From: Ilumatobacteraceae bacterium
Lineage (GTDB): Bacteria > Actinomycetota > Acidimicrobiia > Acidimicrobiales > Ilumatobacteraceae
Direction: 5' to 3'
Length of the DNA: 35,683 nt
NCBI GenBank assembly: GCA_024644465.1
Contig: JAHEKY010000014.1
Coordinates: 1 to 35,683 of the forward strand
A program made the position numbers and the translations under genes. Each line of letters opens with the position of its first letter. Position 1 is the first letter of the stretch. The notes beneath the pieces are model-generated. The model did not search any database, was not told where the DNA came from, and saw only the letters and a list, made by a program, of their open reading frames with translations. This document shows, in pieces, positions 16,153-24,756 of the stretch.

Positions 16153-16173
16153 TCGTGGCACGTTGTGCCACGA
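16153..16173 (+). terminator. Hairpin between protease gene and peptide genes
   Basis: Arms TCGTGGCAC (16153-16161) and GTGCCACGA (16165-16173) pair perfectly with a GTT loop, 23 bases after the protease stop and 42 before the next start. It may be a partial terminator, mRNA-end stabiliser or processing site that sets different expression of the downstream peptides. Confidence 0.6.
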
Positions 16174-16214
16174 TGGGTTCGACCCGTTGCCGGCCGCACG
16201 AGAGGGAGCATCCG

Positions 16215-16292
16215 ATGAGCGACACGATCACCCCCAAGATGGTGGCCACGCCGAGGGCACAGCTCGCCGAGTCGGCGGGCGTGCGGTCATGA
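16215..16292 (+). CDS. 25-residue peptide translationally coupled to P2
   Basis: A 25-codon ORF, MSDTITPKMVATPRAQLAES then AGVRS. AGAGGGAG (16201-16208) lies six bases before its ATG, and its TGA overlaps the ATG of P2 (ATGA at 16289-16292). The good ribosome binding site and exact coupling argue that it is translated. It could be a regulatory leader peptide for P2, an independent small peptide product, or merely a device for translational entry to P2. No signal sequence, no Cys and no resemblance to P1/P2 that I can see. Confidence 0.5.
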   Translation: MSDTITPKMVATPRAQLAESAGVRS

Positions 16293-16567
16293 GCGGCGAC
16301 GCGCTCGGCTCGCTCGGCGGCAAGCTGCGGTCGCTCGACCTCGACCCGCCGGAGGCGAGGGCGCTGGCAATGATCCTGTTGCGGGCCCGCGACGCGGAGC
16401 CCGAGGTCGAGGGGTTCGCGTTCGACGTCGGCTCGCTCGGGTTCGACATCGGCGCCACCAGTCGTCAGAGTCTCACCGACGGCGACGGCACCCTCCGTGG
16501 CGACCGCGGGTTCAAGGGGACCGACGAGGAACTCCAGGCGATCGTCGACGACCTGACCCGTCGCTGA
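16289..16567 (+). CDS. Putative peptide precursor P2 (92 aa), paralogue of P1
   Basis: A 92-residue protein whose N-terminal half (LGSLGGKLRSLDLDPPEARA, then EPEVEGFAFDVGSLGF) aligns with P1. The shared frame is LGxKLxxLDLD followed about 17 residues later by EPEVEGFxFDxxSL. The C-terminal half (GATSRQSLTDGDGTLRGDRG then FKGTDEELQAIVDDLTRR) differs completely from P1, ending in a charged helix rather than a Pro tail. No Cys and no signal peptide. The ATG overlaps the preceding 25-codon ORF, which supplies the ribosome entry site. It is the last gene of the exporter-GAF-protease operon. Whether it is a substrate, a chaperone-like carrier or an immunity factor cannot be decided here. Confidence 0.72.
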   Translation: MSGDALGSLGGKLRSLDLDPPEARALAMILLRARDAEPEVEGFAFDVGSLGFDIGATSRQSLTDGDGTLRGDRGFKGTDEELQAIVDDLTRR

Positions 16568-16600
16568 CGGCCGACGTCCGCGTCGCCGGCGTGAGAGTGG

Positions 16601-17542
16601 TCACCGTCCGGTCGAGCGCAGCTCGCCCCACCAGCGGGATGCGACCGGACACGCTGCTCTGATCCGGGCGAGGTCGGCGGCGGGTACGGCGCCGGCCCGG
16701 GTCGGTGCAGCAACGACCTGGTGGGCTTGGTCGACCGCCCACCGTCGGTCGGCTTCGGTCGGTACGCGATCGAGCACGAACGCGACGAGTTCGACCAGCG
16801 TGTCGACCGGTTCGGTGGTCAACCGCTCGTACGTGAGGTGGTACACCTGCCGGTCGGGGACCGTGGCCAACGCCCGTTCGGCGTTCGTCGTCCATCGGTC
16901 CACCATCGCCGCGAGCGCTACCGGGTCGGCGAACCGGGGGGCGCGCCAGCGCGGCGCATCACCCTGCTCGATCGCGAGGTAGAGCCGGAAGAACGATCCC
17001 GCGCGCATCGACAGCGCCGTTTCGACCGGATCGCGCAGGAGCGTGACGTACCTGGCGTCGGGGAAGCCCGCCGTGATCGCCCGCGCATGGGGCAGGCTGC
17101 CGCCGGTGCGCTCGACCCAGGTCGAGCCCCCGAACATGTCGCGGAGGAGGTCCAGCGTGAACCGGAAGTGGTCGGGCGCCGGCCGTACCGGTCGGGAGCG
17201 CACTGCCTGTTCCAGCTCCCGGCGCACGCGCCACGGGTCGTCGTCCAGGAACGGAAGGGTGTACGCCATCAGCAACGACACGTCGCGATCGGCCGCAGGA
17301 AGGTACAGCAGCTCGTCGGTCGGTTCGCGCCGCCAGAACTCGATCCGCTCGGGCAAGGACGGCCGGGTCAGCACCTCCCAGAACGCGGCGCCGTCGAGCT
17401 GCACCTGCGGGTCGAAGTAGATCTCCTCGAGCGCCGGTTCGAGCAGATCGGACACGACGACGACGTCCGGATGGGCAGTGAGGCGGCGGGCGAGAAACGT
17501 CGAACCCGAGCGGCCGGAGGTGAGGACGAACGAACCGGTCAC
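16601..17542 (-). CDS. PAPS-dependent sulfotransferase family protein
   Basis: A 313-residue sulfotransferase-fold protein starting at GTG 17542. The 5'-phosphosulfate-binding loop SGRSGSTFL is at residues 9-17, and the 3'-phosphate-binding region is YVTLLRDPVETALSM with the expected Arg and Ser. It should transfer sulfate from PAPS to a hydroxyl or amine; the acceptor is unknown. It lies on the minus strand 75 bases downstream of hutI and could be read through from the hut transcript. It is convergent with the P2 gene. Its place between a candidate peptide system and a histidine pathway leaves its partner open; tyrosine sulfation of peptide P1 (which has Tyr39, Tyr55 and Tyr85) is speculation. 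Confidence 0.85.
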   Translation of the reverse strand: MTGSFVLTSGRSGSTFLARRLTAHPDVVVVSDLLEPALEEIYFDPQVQLDGAAFWEVLTRPSLPERIEFWRREPTDELLYLPAADRDVSLLMAYTLPFLDDDPWRVRRELEQAVRSRPVRPAPDHFRFTLDLLRDMFGGSTWVERTGGSLPHARAITAGFPDARYVTLLRDPVETALSMRAGSFFRLYLAIEQGDAPRWRAPRFADPVALAAMVDRWTTNAERALATVPDRQVYHLTYERLTTEPVDTLVELVAFVLDRVPTEADRRWAVDQAHQVVAAPTRAGAVPAADLARIRAACPVASRWWGELRSTGR

Positions 17543-17617
17543 GTCGAAACGACCGGTGGCGGATCGATCACGGGGTCATGATGTCAGACGGGCACCTCGA
17601 CGCGCTCGCTCCGCCGG

Positions 17618-18778
17618 TCAGTCGGTTGCGAGTGGCCCGATCGTGCGCCGGACGAGGGGAACGCCCGGGCGGTACGCGAGGTGGTGGTGGGTCGGCGCGT
17701 CGAGGACGACCGCGTGGCCCGCCGACCCGGGGCTGAGCCGGCCCACGTCGTCGCGGCGGAGTGCGGCCGCGCCGCCGATCGTGACCGCCTGCACCGCCTC
17801 GTCGATCGTCATGTGCATTTCGCGTACGGCGAGCGCGATGCAGAACGACAACGACGTCGTGTAACTCGACCCGGGATTGCAGTTCGACGCGATCGCGACC
17901 GTGGCTCCCGCGTCGATGACCCGGCGCGCGTCCGGGTACGGCTGCCGCGTCGAGAAGTCGGTGGCCGGGAGGAACGTCGCGACCGTGTCGCTCCCGGCGA
18001 GCGCGGCGATGTCGTCGTCGGTGAGGTACGTGCAGTGGTCGACCGACGCGCAGCCGCACTCCACGGCGAGCTGCACGCCCGGGCCGTGGCCCAGTTGGTT
18101 GCCGTGCAGCCGCAGCCCGAGCCCCGCGTCACGGCCCGCGTGCAGCACCGCGCGGCACTGGTCGGCGTCGAACGCACCGGTCTCGCAGAACGCGTCGATC
18201 CAGCGGGCGTGCGGCGCGGCGCCGCGCAGCATCTCACCGCACACCAGGTCGATGTAGTCGTCTGGGCGGCCCTCGAACTCCGCCGGGAGGAGGTGCGCGC
18301 CGAGGAACGTCGACTCGGTCGTGTACGTCTCGGCGATCGTGAGCGAGCGGACCTCGTCGTCGACGTTCAACCCGTATCCGGACTTGATCTCGATCGTCGT
18401 CGTTCCGGCTCGGTGCGCCTCGGCGAGACGCAGACCGACGAGCGCGTGCAGGTCGTCGGTCGACGCGGCACGCGTGGCGTCCGTCGTCGTGCGGATGCCA
18501 CCGCCGTCGTAGGCGTCGCCGGCCATCCGGGCGACGAACTCTGCGGAGCGGTCCCCTGCGAACACCAGATGGGTGTGGGAGTCGACGAACCCGGGCAGCA
18601 CACACGCGCCGTCGGCGTCGACGCGCCGGTCGCCGATCGCGCCCGCCGGCCCGACCCACTCGACGATGTCGTCGGTGATGACGATCGACGCGTCCTCGAC
18701 GATCCCGAGCGGACCGCGTCCGAGCGCTTCGTCGTTCGTGACGAGCGACCCGATGTTGTCGACCACCAACGATGCCAT
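17618..18778 (-). CDS. hutI: Imidazolonepropionase
   Basis: A 386-residue amidohydrolase that hydrolyses imidazolone-5-propionate to N-formimino-L-glutamate, the third step of histidine breakdown. The metal motif HTH is at residues 68-70 in [27 protein letters not shown] and LHGNQLG are characteristic HutI segments, and ASNCNPGSS carries the late substrate-binding region. Length is slightly short of the usual ~400. It follows hutF by four bases on the minus strand, in the order hutU, deformylase homologue, hutF, hutI. Cytosolic. Confidence 0.97.
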   Translation of the reverse strand: MASLVVDNIGSLVTNDEALGRGPLGIVEDASIVITDDIVEWVGPAGAIGDRRVDADGACVLPGFVDSHTHLVFAGDRSAEFVARMAGDAYDGGGIRTTTDATRAASTDDLHALVGLRLAEAHRAGTTTIEIKSGYGLNVDDEVRSLTIAETYTTESTFLGAHLLPAEFEGRPDDYIDLVCGEMLRGAAPHARWIDAFCETGAFDADQCRAVLHAGRDAGLGLRLHGNQLGHGPGVQLAVECGCASVDHCTYLTDDDIAALAGSDTVATFLPATDFSTRQPYPDARRVIDAGATVAIASNCNPGSSYTTSLSFCIALAVREMHMTIDEAVQAVTIGGAAALRRDDVGRLSPGSAGHAVVLDAPTHHHLAYRPGVPLVRRTIGPLATD

Positions 18779-18782
18779 CGCG

Positions 18783-20129
18783 TCAGCGTTCCATGATCTG
18801 CGCGATCGTGGCGCGCAATTCGTTTGGGGCGTCGATCCGGAGGTGCCGCCCGTCCTCCACGACCGGCACCCCGTCGACGACGACGTGGGTGACGTCGGCG
18901 GCGGTCGCGGCGAACACGACCGCAGGGAGTTCGGCCCCGGCCGCAGCTCCCGCCGTCCGGACGGAGTCGAGCGTGACGGTGACGAGGTCGGCGCGTCGGC
19001 CGACGGCGATCGTGCCGGCGTCGTCCCACCCGAGAGACTCGTGACCGTCGACCGTCATCATCGCCAGCAGGGCCGACGTCGCGTGCCGGCCGCGGCGTTC
19101 GGCGCGCAGCCGATCATGGAGCTCGACCGCTCGGGCCTCTTCGAACATGTCGACGACGGCGTGCGAGTCGGTCCCGAGCGTCAGCGCGACCCCCGCCCCG
19201 ACGAGCTCGGTGCTCGGGCCGATGCCGTCACCGAGGTCGCGTTCGGTCGTCGGACAGAAGCACACGCCCGCGTCCGCGGCGGCGAGGCGGGTGATGTCGC
19301 CGCTGCCGAGATGGGTGCCGTGGACCGCGGTGAACCGCGTGTCGAGCACGCCCGCGCTGGCGAGCAAACCGGTCGGCGTGCGGCCGTGGTGGGCGATGCA
19401 CTGCTCGTTCTCCACCCGCTGCTCGGACACATGGGCGTGCACGGGGGCACCGCTCGCCGTCGCCCAGTTGCGCACGGTCTCCATCGAGACGGGATCGACG
19501 GCACGCACCGAATGGATCGCAGCGCCGATCAGCGCGTGCGGCCCGGGTCGCAGCTCGTCGACGCGCGCCGCCCACACGTCTGCAGAGCCGTCGGTGAACC
19601 GGCGCTGCACCCCGTCGATCGTCGCGTAGCCGTCGGGGCCGAGCCCGCCGTGCAGGTACAGGGTGTCGAGCAGCGTGATCCGGATGCCGGCGTCCGCGGC
19701 CGCCTCCAGCAACGCGGCACCGAACTCGTTCGCATCGACGTACGGGCGGCCGTCGGGCTGATGGTGGAGATAGTGGAACTCGCCGACGGTCGTGATGCCG
19801 GCCATCGCCATCTCCGCGAAGACCGCTCGGGCGAGGCGGTGATACGTGTCGGGTTCGAGCCGGGACGCGACGGTGTACATCACGTCGCGCCAAGTCCAGA
19901 ACGAGCCGTCACCCGCCTGGGTGTGGGATCGCAACGCGCGGTGGAACGCGTGGCTGTGGGCGTTGGCGAAACCCGGCAGGGTCAGGCCGTGCAGGACGGT
20001 CGCGCCGGCCGGCGCCGGGATGCCGACCCCGATGTCGCTGAACCGGCCGTCGGCGATCGCGACGGCCACGCCGTCGACGGCGGCGCCGTCGACCAGCGCC
20101 TGCTCGCACCAATAGCTGGCGGTGCTCAT
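18783..20129 (-). CDS. hutF: Formimidoylglutamate deiminase
   Basis: A 448-residue amidohydrolase that converts N-formimino-L-glutamate to N-formyl-L-glutamate and ammonia. The metal motif HSH is at residues 58-60 in [15 protein letters not shown], a typical HutF signature. HAHVSEQ, VHGTHL and TLGTDSHA hold the remaining metal and catalytic residues. Its presence commits the pathway to the two-step route, which needs an N-formylglutamate deformylase (usually HutG). No hutG is in the window. The gene sits 21 bases downstream of a peptide-deformylase homologue and 4 bases upstream of hutI, clearly one operon. Confidence 0.95.
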   Translation of the reverse strand: MSTASYWCEQALVDGAAVDGVAVAIADGRFSDIGVGIPAPAGATVLHGLTLPGFANAHSHAFHRALRSHTQAGDGSFWTWRDVMYTVASRLEPDTYHRLARAVFAEMAMAGITTVGEFHYLHHQPDGRPYVDANEFGAALLEAAADAGIRITLLDTLYLHGGLGPDGYATIDGVQRRFTDGSADVWAARVDELRPGPHALIGAAIHSVRAVDPVSMETVRNWATASGAPVHAHVSEQRVENEQCIAHHGRTPTGLLASAGVLDTRFTAVHGTHLGSGDITRLAAADAGVCFCPTTERDLGDGIGPSTELVGAGVALTLGTDSHAVVDMFEEARAVELHDRLRAERRGRHATSALLAMMTVDGHESLGWDDAGTIAVGRRADLVTVTLDSVRTAGAAAGAELPAVVFAATAADVTHVVVDGVPVVEDGRHLRIDAPNELRATIAQIMER

Positions 20130-20150
20130 CGGCGGCCGCTCACGGTGTCG

Positions 20151-20723
20151 TCACGACCCGACCCGTTCGACGAACGCGGTGATCCGCTCGATGAACGCGT
20201 CGCGATGGTGCTGTTCGAACTCCTCCCACGTCGACAGCGTCGTGCGGTCCTCGACGCGGTCGATGAACAGCACGCCGTCGAGATGATCGCATTCGTGTTG
20301 CCAGGTGCCGGCGGTCAGCCCGCGCATCGTCTCGTCGTGCGGTGTGCCGTCGCGGTCGCGGTAGCGGACCCGGATGTTGACGTGCCGCAGCACGTTGCCG
20401 CGCAGCGGGACCGACAGGCAGCCCTCGTTCACCTCGACGAGTTCGTCGTCGAGGACGTCGATCACCGGGTTGATCGCCACGGTCAGCGGGATCCGTGGCT
20501 TGTAGGGGTAGCGCGGGTTGTCGTCGACTTCCATCACGGCGATCCGCAATCGCTCGCCGATCTGGGTCGCTGCGAGACCGGCGCCGTTCGCGGCCCGCAT
20601 CGTGTCGATCAGGTCGTCGATCACGCCCTGCACCCGATCGCTCGCGATGTCTGCGGGCGCGACGTCCGACGCCCGCACCCGAAGTTCCGGGTCGCCGATC
20701 GTGAGGATCGGCCGCACGCTCAC
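20151..20723 (-). CDS. def: Peptide deformylase homologue within the hut operon
   Basis: A 190-residue polypeptide deformylase-family metalloenzyme. All three motifs are present: GAGLAATQ (47-54; usual form GVGLAAPQ), EGCLSVP (100-106, metal ligand Cys102) and WQHECDHLDG with ligands His143 and His147 and catalytic Glu144. A helical tail of about 30 residues (TWEEFEQHHRDAF, FIERITAFVERVG) follows. Family members remove N-formyl from nascent proteins. In this setting, between hutU and hutF with no hutG, it may instead or also deformylate N-formylglutamate. The start is set at GTG 20723, giving the typical SVRPILTIGDPELR opening. A GTG at 20738 overlaps the palindrome and is less likely. A dedicated housekeeping def elsewhere in the genome would strengthen the specialised role. 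Confidence 0.9.
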   Translation of the reverse strand: MSVRPILTIGDPELRVRASDVAPADIASDRVQGVIDDLIDTMRAANGAGLAATQIGERLRIAVMEVDDNPRYPYKPRIPLTVAINPVIDVLDDELVEVNEGCLSVPLRGNVLRHVNIRVRYRDRDGTPHDETMRGLTAGTWQHECDHLDGVLFIDRVEDRTTLSTWEEFEQHHRDAFIERITAFVERVGS

Positions 20724-20737
20724 GCCGCCACCGGACA

Positions 20738-20768
20738 CGTCAAAGTTGTGTCAGACACAACTTTGACG
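20738..20768. terminator. AT-rich palindrome after hutU (copy 1)
   Basis: Arms CGTCAAAGTTGTGTC (20738-20752) and its complement GACACAACTTTGACG (20754-20768) around a single A. It lies 22 bases beyond the hutU stop and just before the deformylase start. The core matches the palindrome after hutH at 24757-24789. As RNA it forms a long hairpin with a small loop; a terminator or attenuator inside the operon, or a dispersed repeat, are the options. Confidence 0.8.
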
Positions 20769-20790
20769 GGCGCGCTGTCGAGTTCGGGCA

Positions 20791-22476
20791 TCACGCACCA
20801 TCTTCGCGGGCCGGCATCGGGACGCGGACGCCGCGCTCGGAGGCGACGTCCCTGGCGTGCTCGTACCCGGCGTCGACGTGGCGGATCACGCCGGTCGCCG
20901 GATCGTTCGTCAGCACCCGCTCCAGCTTCTGCGCGGCCAGCGCCGTGCCGTCGGCGACGCTCACCTGGCCGGCGTGGATCGAGCGGCCGATGCCGACGCC
21001 GCCGCCGTGATGCACGCTGACCCACGTCGCGCCGGAGCAGGTGTTGACGAGGCCGTTGAGCAGCGGCCAGTCGGCGATCGCATCGGATCCGTCGAGCATC
21101 GCCTCGGTCTCGCGATACGGCGACGCGACCGAGCCCGAGTCGAGATGATCGCGCCCGATCACGACCGGGGCGCTCAGCTCCCCGCTGCGAACCATCTCGT
21201 TGAAGCGCAGGCCGAGCCGATGCCGTTCGCCGTAGCCGAGCCAGCAGATCCGGGCGGGCAGGCCCTGGAACGCGACGCGTTCGCCGGCGAGGCGGATCCA
21301 CCGCGCGAGCGACTCGTTCTCCGGGAACTCCTCCAGCACGGCCCGGTCGGTTGCGGCGATGTCGGCAGGATCGCCCGACAGTGCCACCCACCGGAACGGC
21401 CCGACGCCCTCGCAGAACAGCGGCCGGATGTACGCCGGGAGGAACCCCGGGTAGTCGAAGGCGCGGTCGAACCCGCCGAGCTGCGCTTCCGCACGGAGGC
21501 TGTTGCCGTAGTCGAACACCTCGGCGCCGGCGTCCATGAACCCGACCATCGCCTGGCAGTGCGTGGCCATCGCAGCCTGCGCCCGCCGGGTGAACTCACC
21601 GGGGTCGGTCCGTCGCAGCTCGTCGGCCGCCTCCGGCGAGAGGTCGTTCGGCAGATAGCTGAGCGGATCGTGCGCGCTCGTCTGATCGGTGACGATGTCC
21701 GCCTCCACGCCGTCGGCCAGCAACCGCGGGATCACGTCGGCGGCGTTGCCGAGCAGCCCGACCGACAGGGGGGTGCGGCTCGCCTTCGCCTCGCGCACCC
21801 GGCTCACCGCGCTCGCGTAGTCCGGCGCGATCTCGTCGAGGTACCGGTGGTCGACGCGGCGCTGCAGCATGTCCGGGTTGACGTCGACGATCAGCACGAC
21901 GCCGTCGTTCATCGTGACGGCCAGCGGTTGCGCCCCGCCCATCCCGCCGGCGCCGGCGGTGATCGTGAGCGTGCCGGCGAGCGACCCACCGAAGCGTTTG
22001 CGGGCGATCGCCGCGAAGCACTCGTAGGTGCCCTGGAGGATGCCCTGCGTCCCGATGTAGATCCACGACCCGGCCGTCATCTGCCCGTACATCGTCAGCC
22101 CGGCATTCTCGAGGCGGCGGAACTCGTCCCAGTTCGCCCAGTCCGGGACGAGGTTCGAGTTGGCGATCAGCACCCGCGGCGCCCACTCGTGGGTGCGCAA
22201 CACGCCGACCGGCTTGCCGGACTGGACGAGCATCGTCTCGTCCTCGCGCAGCGTCGTCAGCGTGTCGAGCATCGCCCGGTACGCGCCCCACGACCGCGCG
22301 GCGCGGCCCGTTCCGCCGTACACGACGAGCGCGTCGGGGTTCTCGGCGACCTCGGGATCGAGGTTGTTCTGGAGCATGCGGAACGCCGCCTCCTGTTGCC
22401 ACCCGAGACAGGACAGTTCGGTGCCGCGAGGTGCGCTGATGTTGCGCACGGGAGTGCCGATGTCGAAGCTGCTCAT
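20791..22476 (-). CDS. hutU: Urocanate hydratase
   Basis: A 561-residue urocanase, which converts urocanate to imidazolone-5-propionate using tightly bound NAD+ as an electrophile. The N-terminus has the family wording [31 protein letters not shown] and [19 protein letters not shown]. The NAD-binding glycine loop is GAGGMGG (175-181) and the conserved active-site Cys is Cys355 in [16 protein letters not shown]-type segments and [20 protein letters not shown] complete the domain. Length is normal. It is the first gene of the minus-strand hut operon, divergent from the IclR regulator with 71 bases between starts. No clear Shine-Dalgarno; a CACACT box lies seven bases upstream of the ATG. Confidence 0.98.
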   Translation of the reverse strand: MSSFDIGTPVRNISAPRGTELSCLGWQQEAAFRMLQNNLDPEVAENPDALVVYGGTGRAARSWGAYRAMLDTLTTLREDETMLVQSGKPVGVLRTHEWAPRVLIANSNLVPDWANWDEFRRLENAGLTMYGQMTAGSWIYIGTQGILQGTYECFAAIARKRFGGSLAGTLTITAGAGGMGGAQPLAVTMNDGVVLIVDVNPDMLQRRVDHRYLDEIAPDYASAVSRVREAKASRTPLSVGLLGNAADVIPRLLADGVEADIVTDQTSAHDPLSYLPNDLSPEAADELRRTDPGEFTRRAQAAMATHCQAMVGFMDAGAEVFDYGNSLRAEAQLGGFDRAFDYPGFLPAYIRPLFCEGVGPFRWVALSGDPADIAATDRAVLEEFPENESLARWIRLAGERVAFQGLPARICWLGYGERHRLGLRFNEMVRSGELSAPVVIGRDHLDSGSVASPYRETEAMLDGSDAIADWPLLNGLVNTCSGATWVSVHHGGGVGIGRSIHAGQVSVADGTALAAQKLERVLTNDPATGVIRHVDAGYEHARDVASERGVRVPMPAREDGA

Positions 22477-22507
22477 GGCTTGCAGTGTGCGCGGAATGTT
22501 CCTACGA

Positions 22508-22543
22508 TGTCAACCGACGACAACTCTTGTCATGGAGTGACAA
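22508..22543. promoter_or_regulatory. Two TGTC-N7-GACA inverted repeats, candidate IclR-type operators
   Basis: Site 1 is TGTC (22508-22511), seven bases, GACA (22519-22522). Site 2 is TGTC (22528-22531), seven bases, GACA (22539-22542), and extends to the perfect TTGTCA-N5-TGACAA. The sites are 20 bases apart start to start, about two helical turns. They lie in the hutU/regulator divergent region, and site 2 covers the regulator's GGAG ribosome binding site. This is suitable for autoregulation and urocanate-responsive control. Confidence 0.6.
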
Positions 22544-22547
22544 ATCG

Positions 22548-23228
22548 ATGGATGCGAACGCAAGTGGCGAACAGGTGCCCCGAGCCGTCGGCCGGGTCCT
22601 CGACCTGCTCGAGATCGTGCTCGCTGCAGGGTCCTGCAACCTGTCGGCGGCGGCCGCGGCCGCCGATCTGACACCGACGACGGCGCTGCGCCATCTCCGT
22701 GCGCTCGAGGCCCGCGGGTACGTCCGCCGCGACGGCGACGGCAACTTCTCCGCGGGGTCGACGATCGTGCGGATCGCAGCCGCACTGAACGACGCGGGCC
22801 CGCTGGCGCGGCTCGCAGCGATCGCGCAGCCCTACCTCGACGAGCTCGCCGCGACGACCGGAGAGTCGACGTACCTCGCGGTGAGCGACGGGGTGCAGGC
22901 GACCTACGTCGCGGCGGCCGTCAGCACGCACGCGATCCGCCACGTCGGTTGGGTCGGCCAGAACGTGCCCCTCGGCGGAACCGCGGTCGGCGAGGCGCTC
23001 GGCGACCCGACGCGGGCGGCGGTCCGCACCGGAGCGGTCGAGCCCGACATCACGGCGGTCTCCCAGGCGTTGCCGACCGACGGCGGGCCGGGCGTTGCGA
23101 TCTCGGTGATCGGGCCGGTGCACCGGCTCGGCGCCGAGCGGCGGCGGGCGGTCGTCGGGGCGTTGGGCGCCGTGGTCGAGCGCCTCTCCGCCGACCTCGG
23201 GCTCGGGACGATGGAGGTGTCGGCATGA
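22548..23228 (+). CDS. IclR-family transcriptional regulator of the hut genes
   Basis: A 226-residue IclR-type regulator. Residues about 12-70 form the winged HTH (VGRVLDLLEIVLAAGSCNLS, AAADLTPTTALRHLRALEAR, GYVRRDGDGNFSAG). The rest is the effector-binding domain (YLDELAATTGESTYLAVSDG, PLGGTAVGEALGD, GVAISVIGP). The start at ATG 22548 has GGAG ten bases upstream; the frame is open upstream but lacks a better site. Its stop overlaps the hutH start as ATGA (23225-23228). It is divergent from hutU. The likely effector is urocanate or another pathway intermediate, by analogy with other hut regulators, but IclR proteins may repress or activate. Confidence 0.88.
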   Translation: MDANASGEQVPRAVGRVLDLLEIVLAAGSCNLSAAAAAADLTPTTALRHLRALEARGYVRRDGDGNFSAGSTIVRIAAALNDAGPLARLAAIAQPYLDELAATTGESTYLAVSDGVQATYVAAAVSTHAIRHVGWVGQNVPLGGTAVGEALGDPTRAAVRTGAVEPDITAVSQALPTDGGPGVAISVIGPVHRLGAERRRAVVGALGAVVERLSADLGLGTMEVSA

Positions 23229-24754
23229 CGGTCCACCTGGACGGGCCCGGCGTCACGGTCGGCGATGTCGTCGCCGTCGCCCGCGACGGGGCGGTGGTCG
23301 AGCTGACCGACGCCGCCGTCGATCGGATGCGGCGGGCGAGGGCGGTCGTCGAGGAACTCGCGGAGGGCGAACCGAAGTACGGCATCTCGACCGGGTTCGG
23401 TGCGCTGGCCACCGTGTCGATCCCGCCGGAACGCCGCCAGGCACTCCAGCACTCCCTGATCCGTTCCCACGCCGCCGGGATGGGGGACCCGGTCGAGGAC
23501 GAGGTCGTGCGCGCGATGATGCTGCTGCGCGTCCGCACGCTGGCGCTGGGCGCGAGCGGCGCCCGTCCACTCGTCGCCGACGCGATCGTCGCGATGCTCA
23601 ACGCGCAGATCACACCGGTCGTGTACGAGTACGGCTCGCTCGGCGCCAGCGGCGACCTCGCCCCCCTCGCGCACTGCGCGCTCGCGCTGATCGGTGAAGG
23701 CGACGTACACCACGCCGGCGAGCGCGCGCCGGCTGCCGAGGCGCTCCGCGCCGCCGGGCTCGCGCCGATCGAGCTCGCCGAGAAGGAGGGGCTCTCGCTG
23801 ACGAACGGCACCGACGGGATCCTCGGCATGCTCTGTCTCGCGATCCACGACGCCGGGCAGATCGTCGACGAGGCGGACATGATCGCCGCGATGACCGTCG
23901 AGGGGCTGCTCGCGACCGACCGCGCGTTCGCGTCCGACCTGCAGGACCTCCGGCCGCATCCCGGCCAGGCGGCGTCCGCGGCGAACCTACGCACGATGCT
24001 CGCCGGGTCGCCGATCGTCGCCAGCCACGCGACCGACGACCCACGCGTGCAGGACGCGTACTCGATCCGGTGCACGCCGTCGGTCCACGGTGCGGTGCGC
24101 GACACGCTCGAACACGTGCGCCGCGTCGTCGGTCACGAACTCGCGGCGGCGATCGACAACCCGATGGTGCTGCCGGACGGCCGCGTCGAGTCGTGCGGCA
24201 ACTTCCACGGCGCGCCGGTCGGCCTCGCCGCCGACTTCCTCGCCATCGCAGTGGCGGAGATCGGCTCGATCGCAGAGCGGAGGATGGACCGGATGCTCGA
24301 CCGGACCCGATCGCACGGGCTGCCGCCATTTCTCGCAGACGAGGCCGGCGTCGACAGCGGGCTGATGATCGGGCACTACACCGCGGCGTCGATGGTCGCC
24401 GACAACAAGCGCCTCGCGGTGCCGGCATCGGTCGACTCGTACCCGACGTCGGGGATGCAGGAGGACCACGTGTCGATGGCGTGGAACGCGGCCCGCAAGC
24501 TGCGAACGGTGATCGCCAACGTCCGCCGCGTGCTCGCCGTCGAGTACGTGATCGCGGCGCGGGCGATCGATCTGCGGGCCCCGCTCCAGCCGGCGGAGGC
24601 GACCGGAGCACTCGTGGAATTGCTGCGCGCGGTCGTCGACGGGCCCGGGCCCGATCGGTTCCTGGCGCCGGAACTGCACCGCGCGGAGCGGCTCCTCGTC
24701 GAGGGTCGCCTCCACGCCCAGCTCGCCCGCCACGACATCCACCTCGCGCCGTAG
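23225..24754 (+). CDS. hutH: Histidine ammonia-lyase
   Basis: A 509-residue lyase that removes ammonia from L-histidine to give urocanate, the first step of the pathway. The Ala-Ser-Gly triad that cyclises to the MIO cofactor is residues 141-143 in YGSLGASGDLAPLAH. Other family segments are YGISTGFGAL, GVNGDGILG-like TNGTDGILGML, QDAYSIRC and EDHVSMAWNAARKLR. Normal length. The start is coupled to the regulator stop by ATGA. The gene ends three bases before a 33-base perfect palindrome. Confidence 0.98.
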   Translation: MTVHLDGPGVTVGDVVAVARDGAVVELTDAAVDRMRRARAVVEELAEGEPKYGISTGFGALATVSIPPERRQALQHSLIRSHAAGMGDPVEDEVVRAMMLLRVRTLALGASGARPLVADAIVAMLNAQITPVVYEYGSLGASGDLAPLAHCALALIGEGDVHHAGERAPAAEALRAAGLAPIELAEKEGLSLTNGTDGILGMLCLAIHDAGQIVDEADMIAAMTVEGLLATDRAFASDLQDLRPHPGQAASAANLRTMLAGSPIVASHATDDPRVQDAYSIRCTPSVHGAVRDTLEHVRRVVGHELAAAIDNPMVLPDGRVESCGNFHGAPVGLAADFLAIAVAEIGSIAERRMDRMLDRTRSHGLPPFLADEAGVDSGLMIGHYTAASMVADNKRLAVPASVDSYPTSGMQEDHVSMAWNAARKLRTVIANVRRVLAVEYVIAARAIDLRAPLQPAEATGALVELLRAVVDGPGPDRFLAPELHRAERLLVEGRLHAQLARHDIHLAP

Positions 24755-24756
24755 CA

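Noticed and set aside
18573-21020. An 815-codon open frame on the plus strand, and a similar 604-codon frame at 20857-22671
   Set aside because: They are antisense to hutI, hutF, the deformylase homologue and hutU, which are unambiguous. The translated composition is typical of GC-rich shadow frames.
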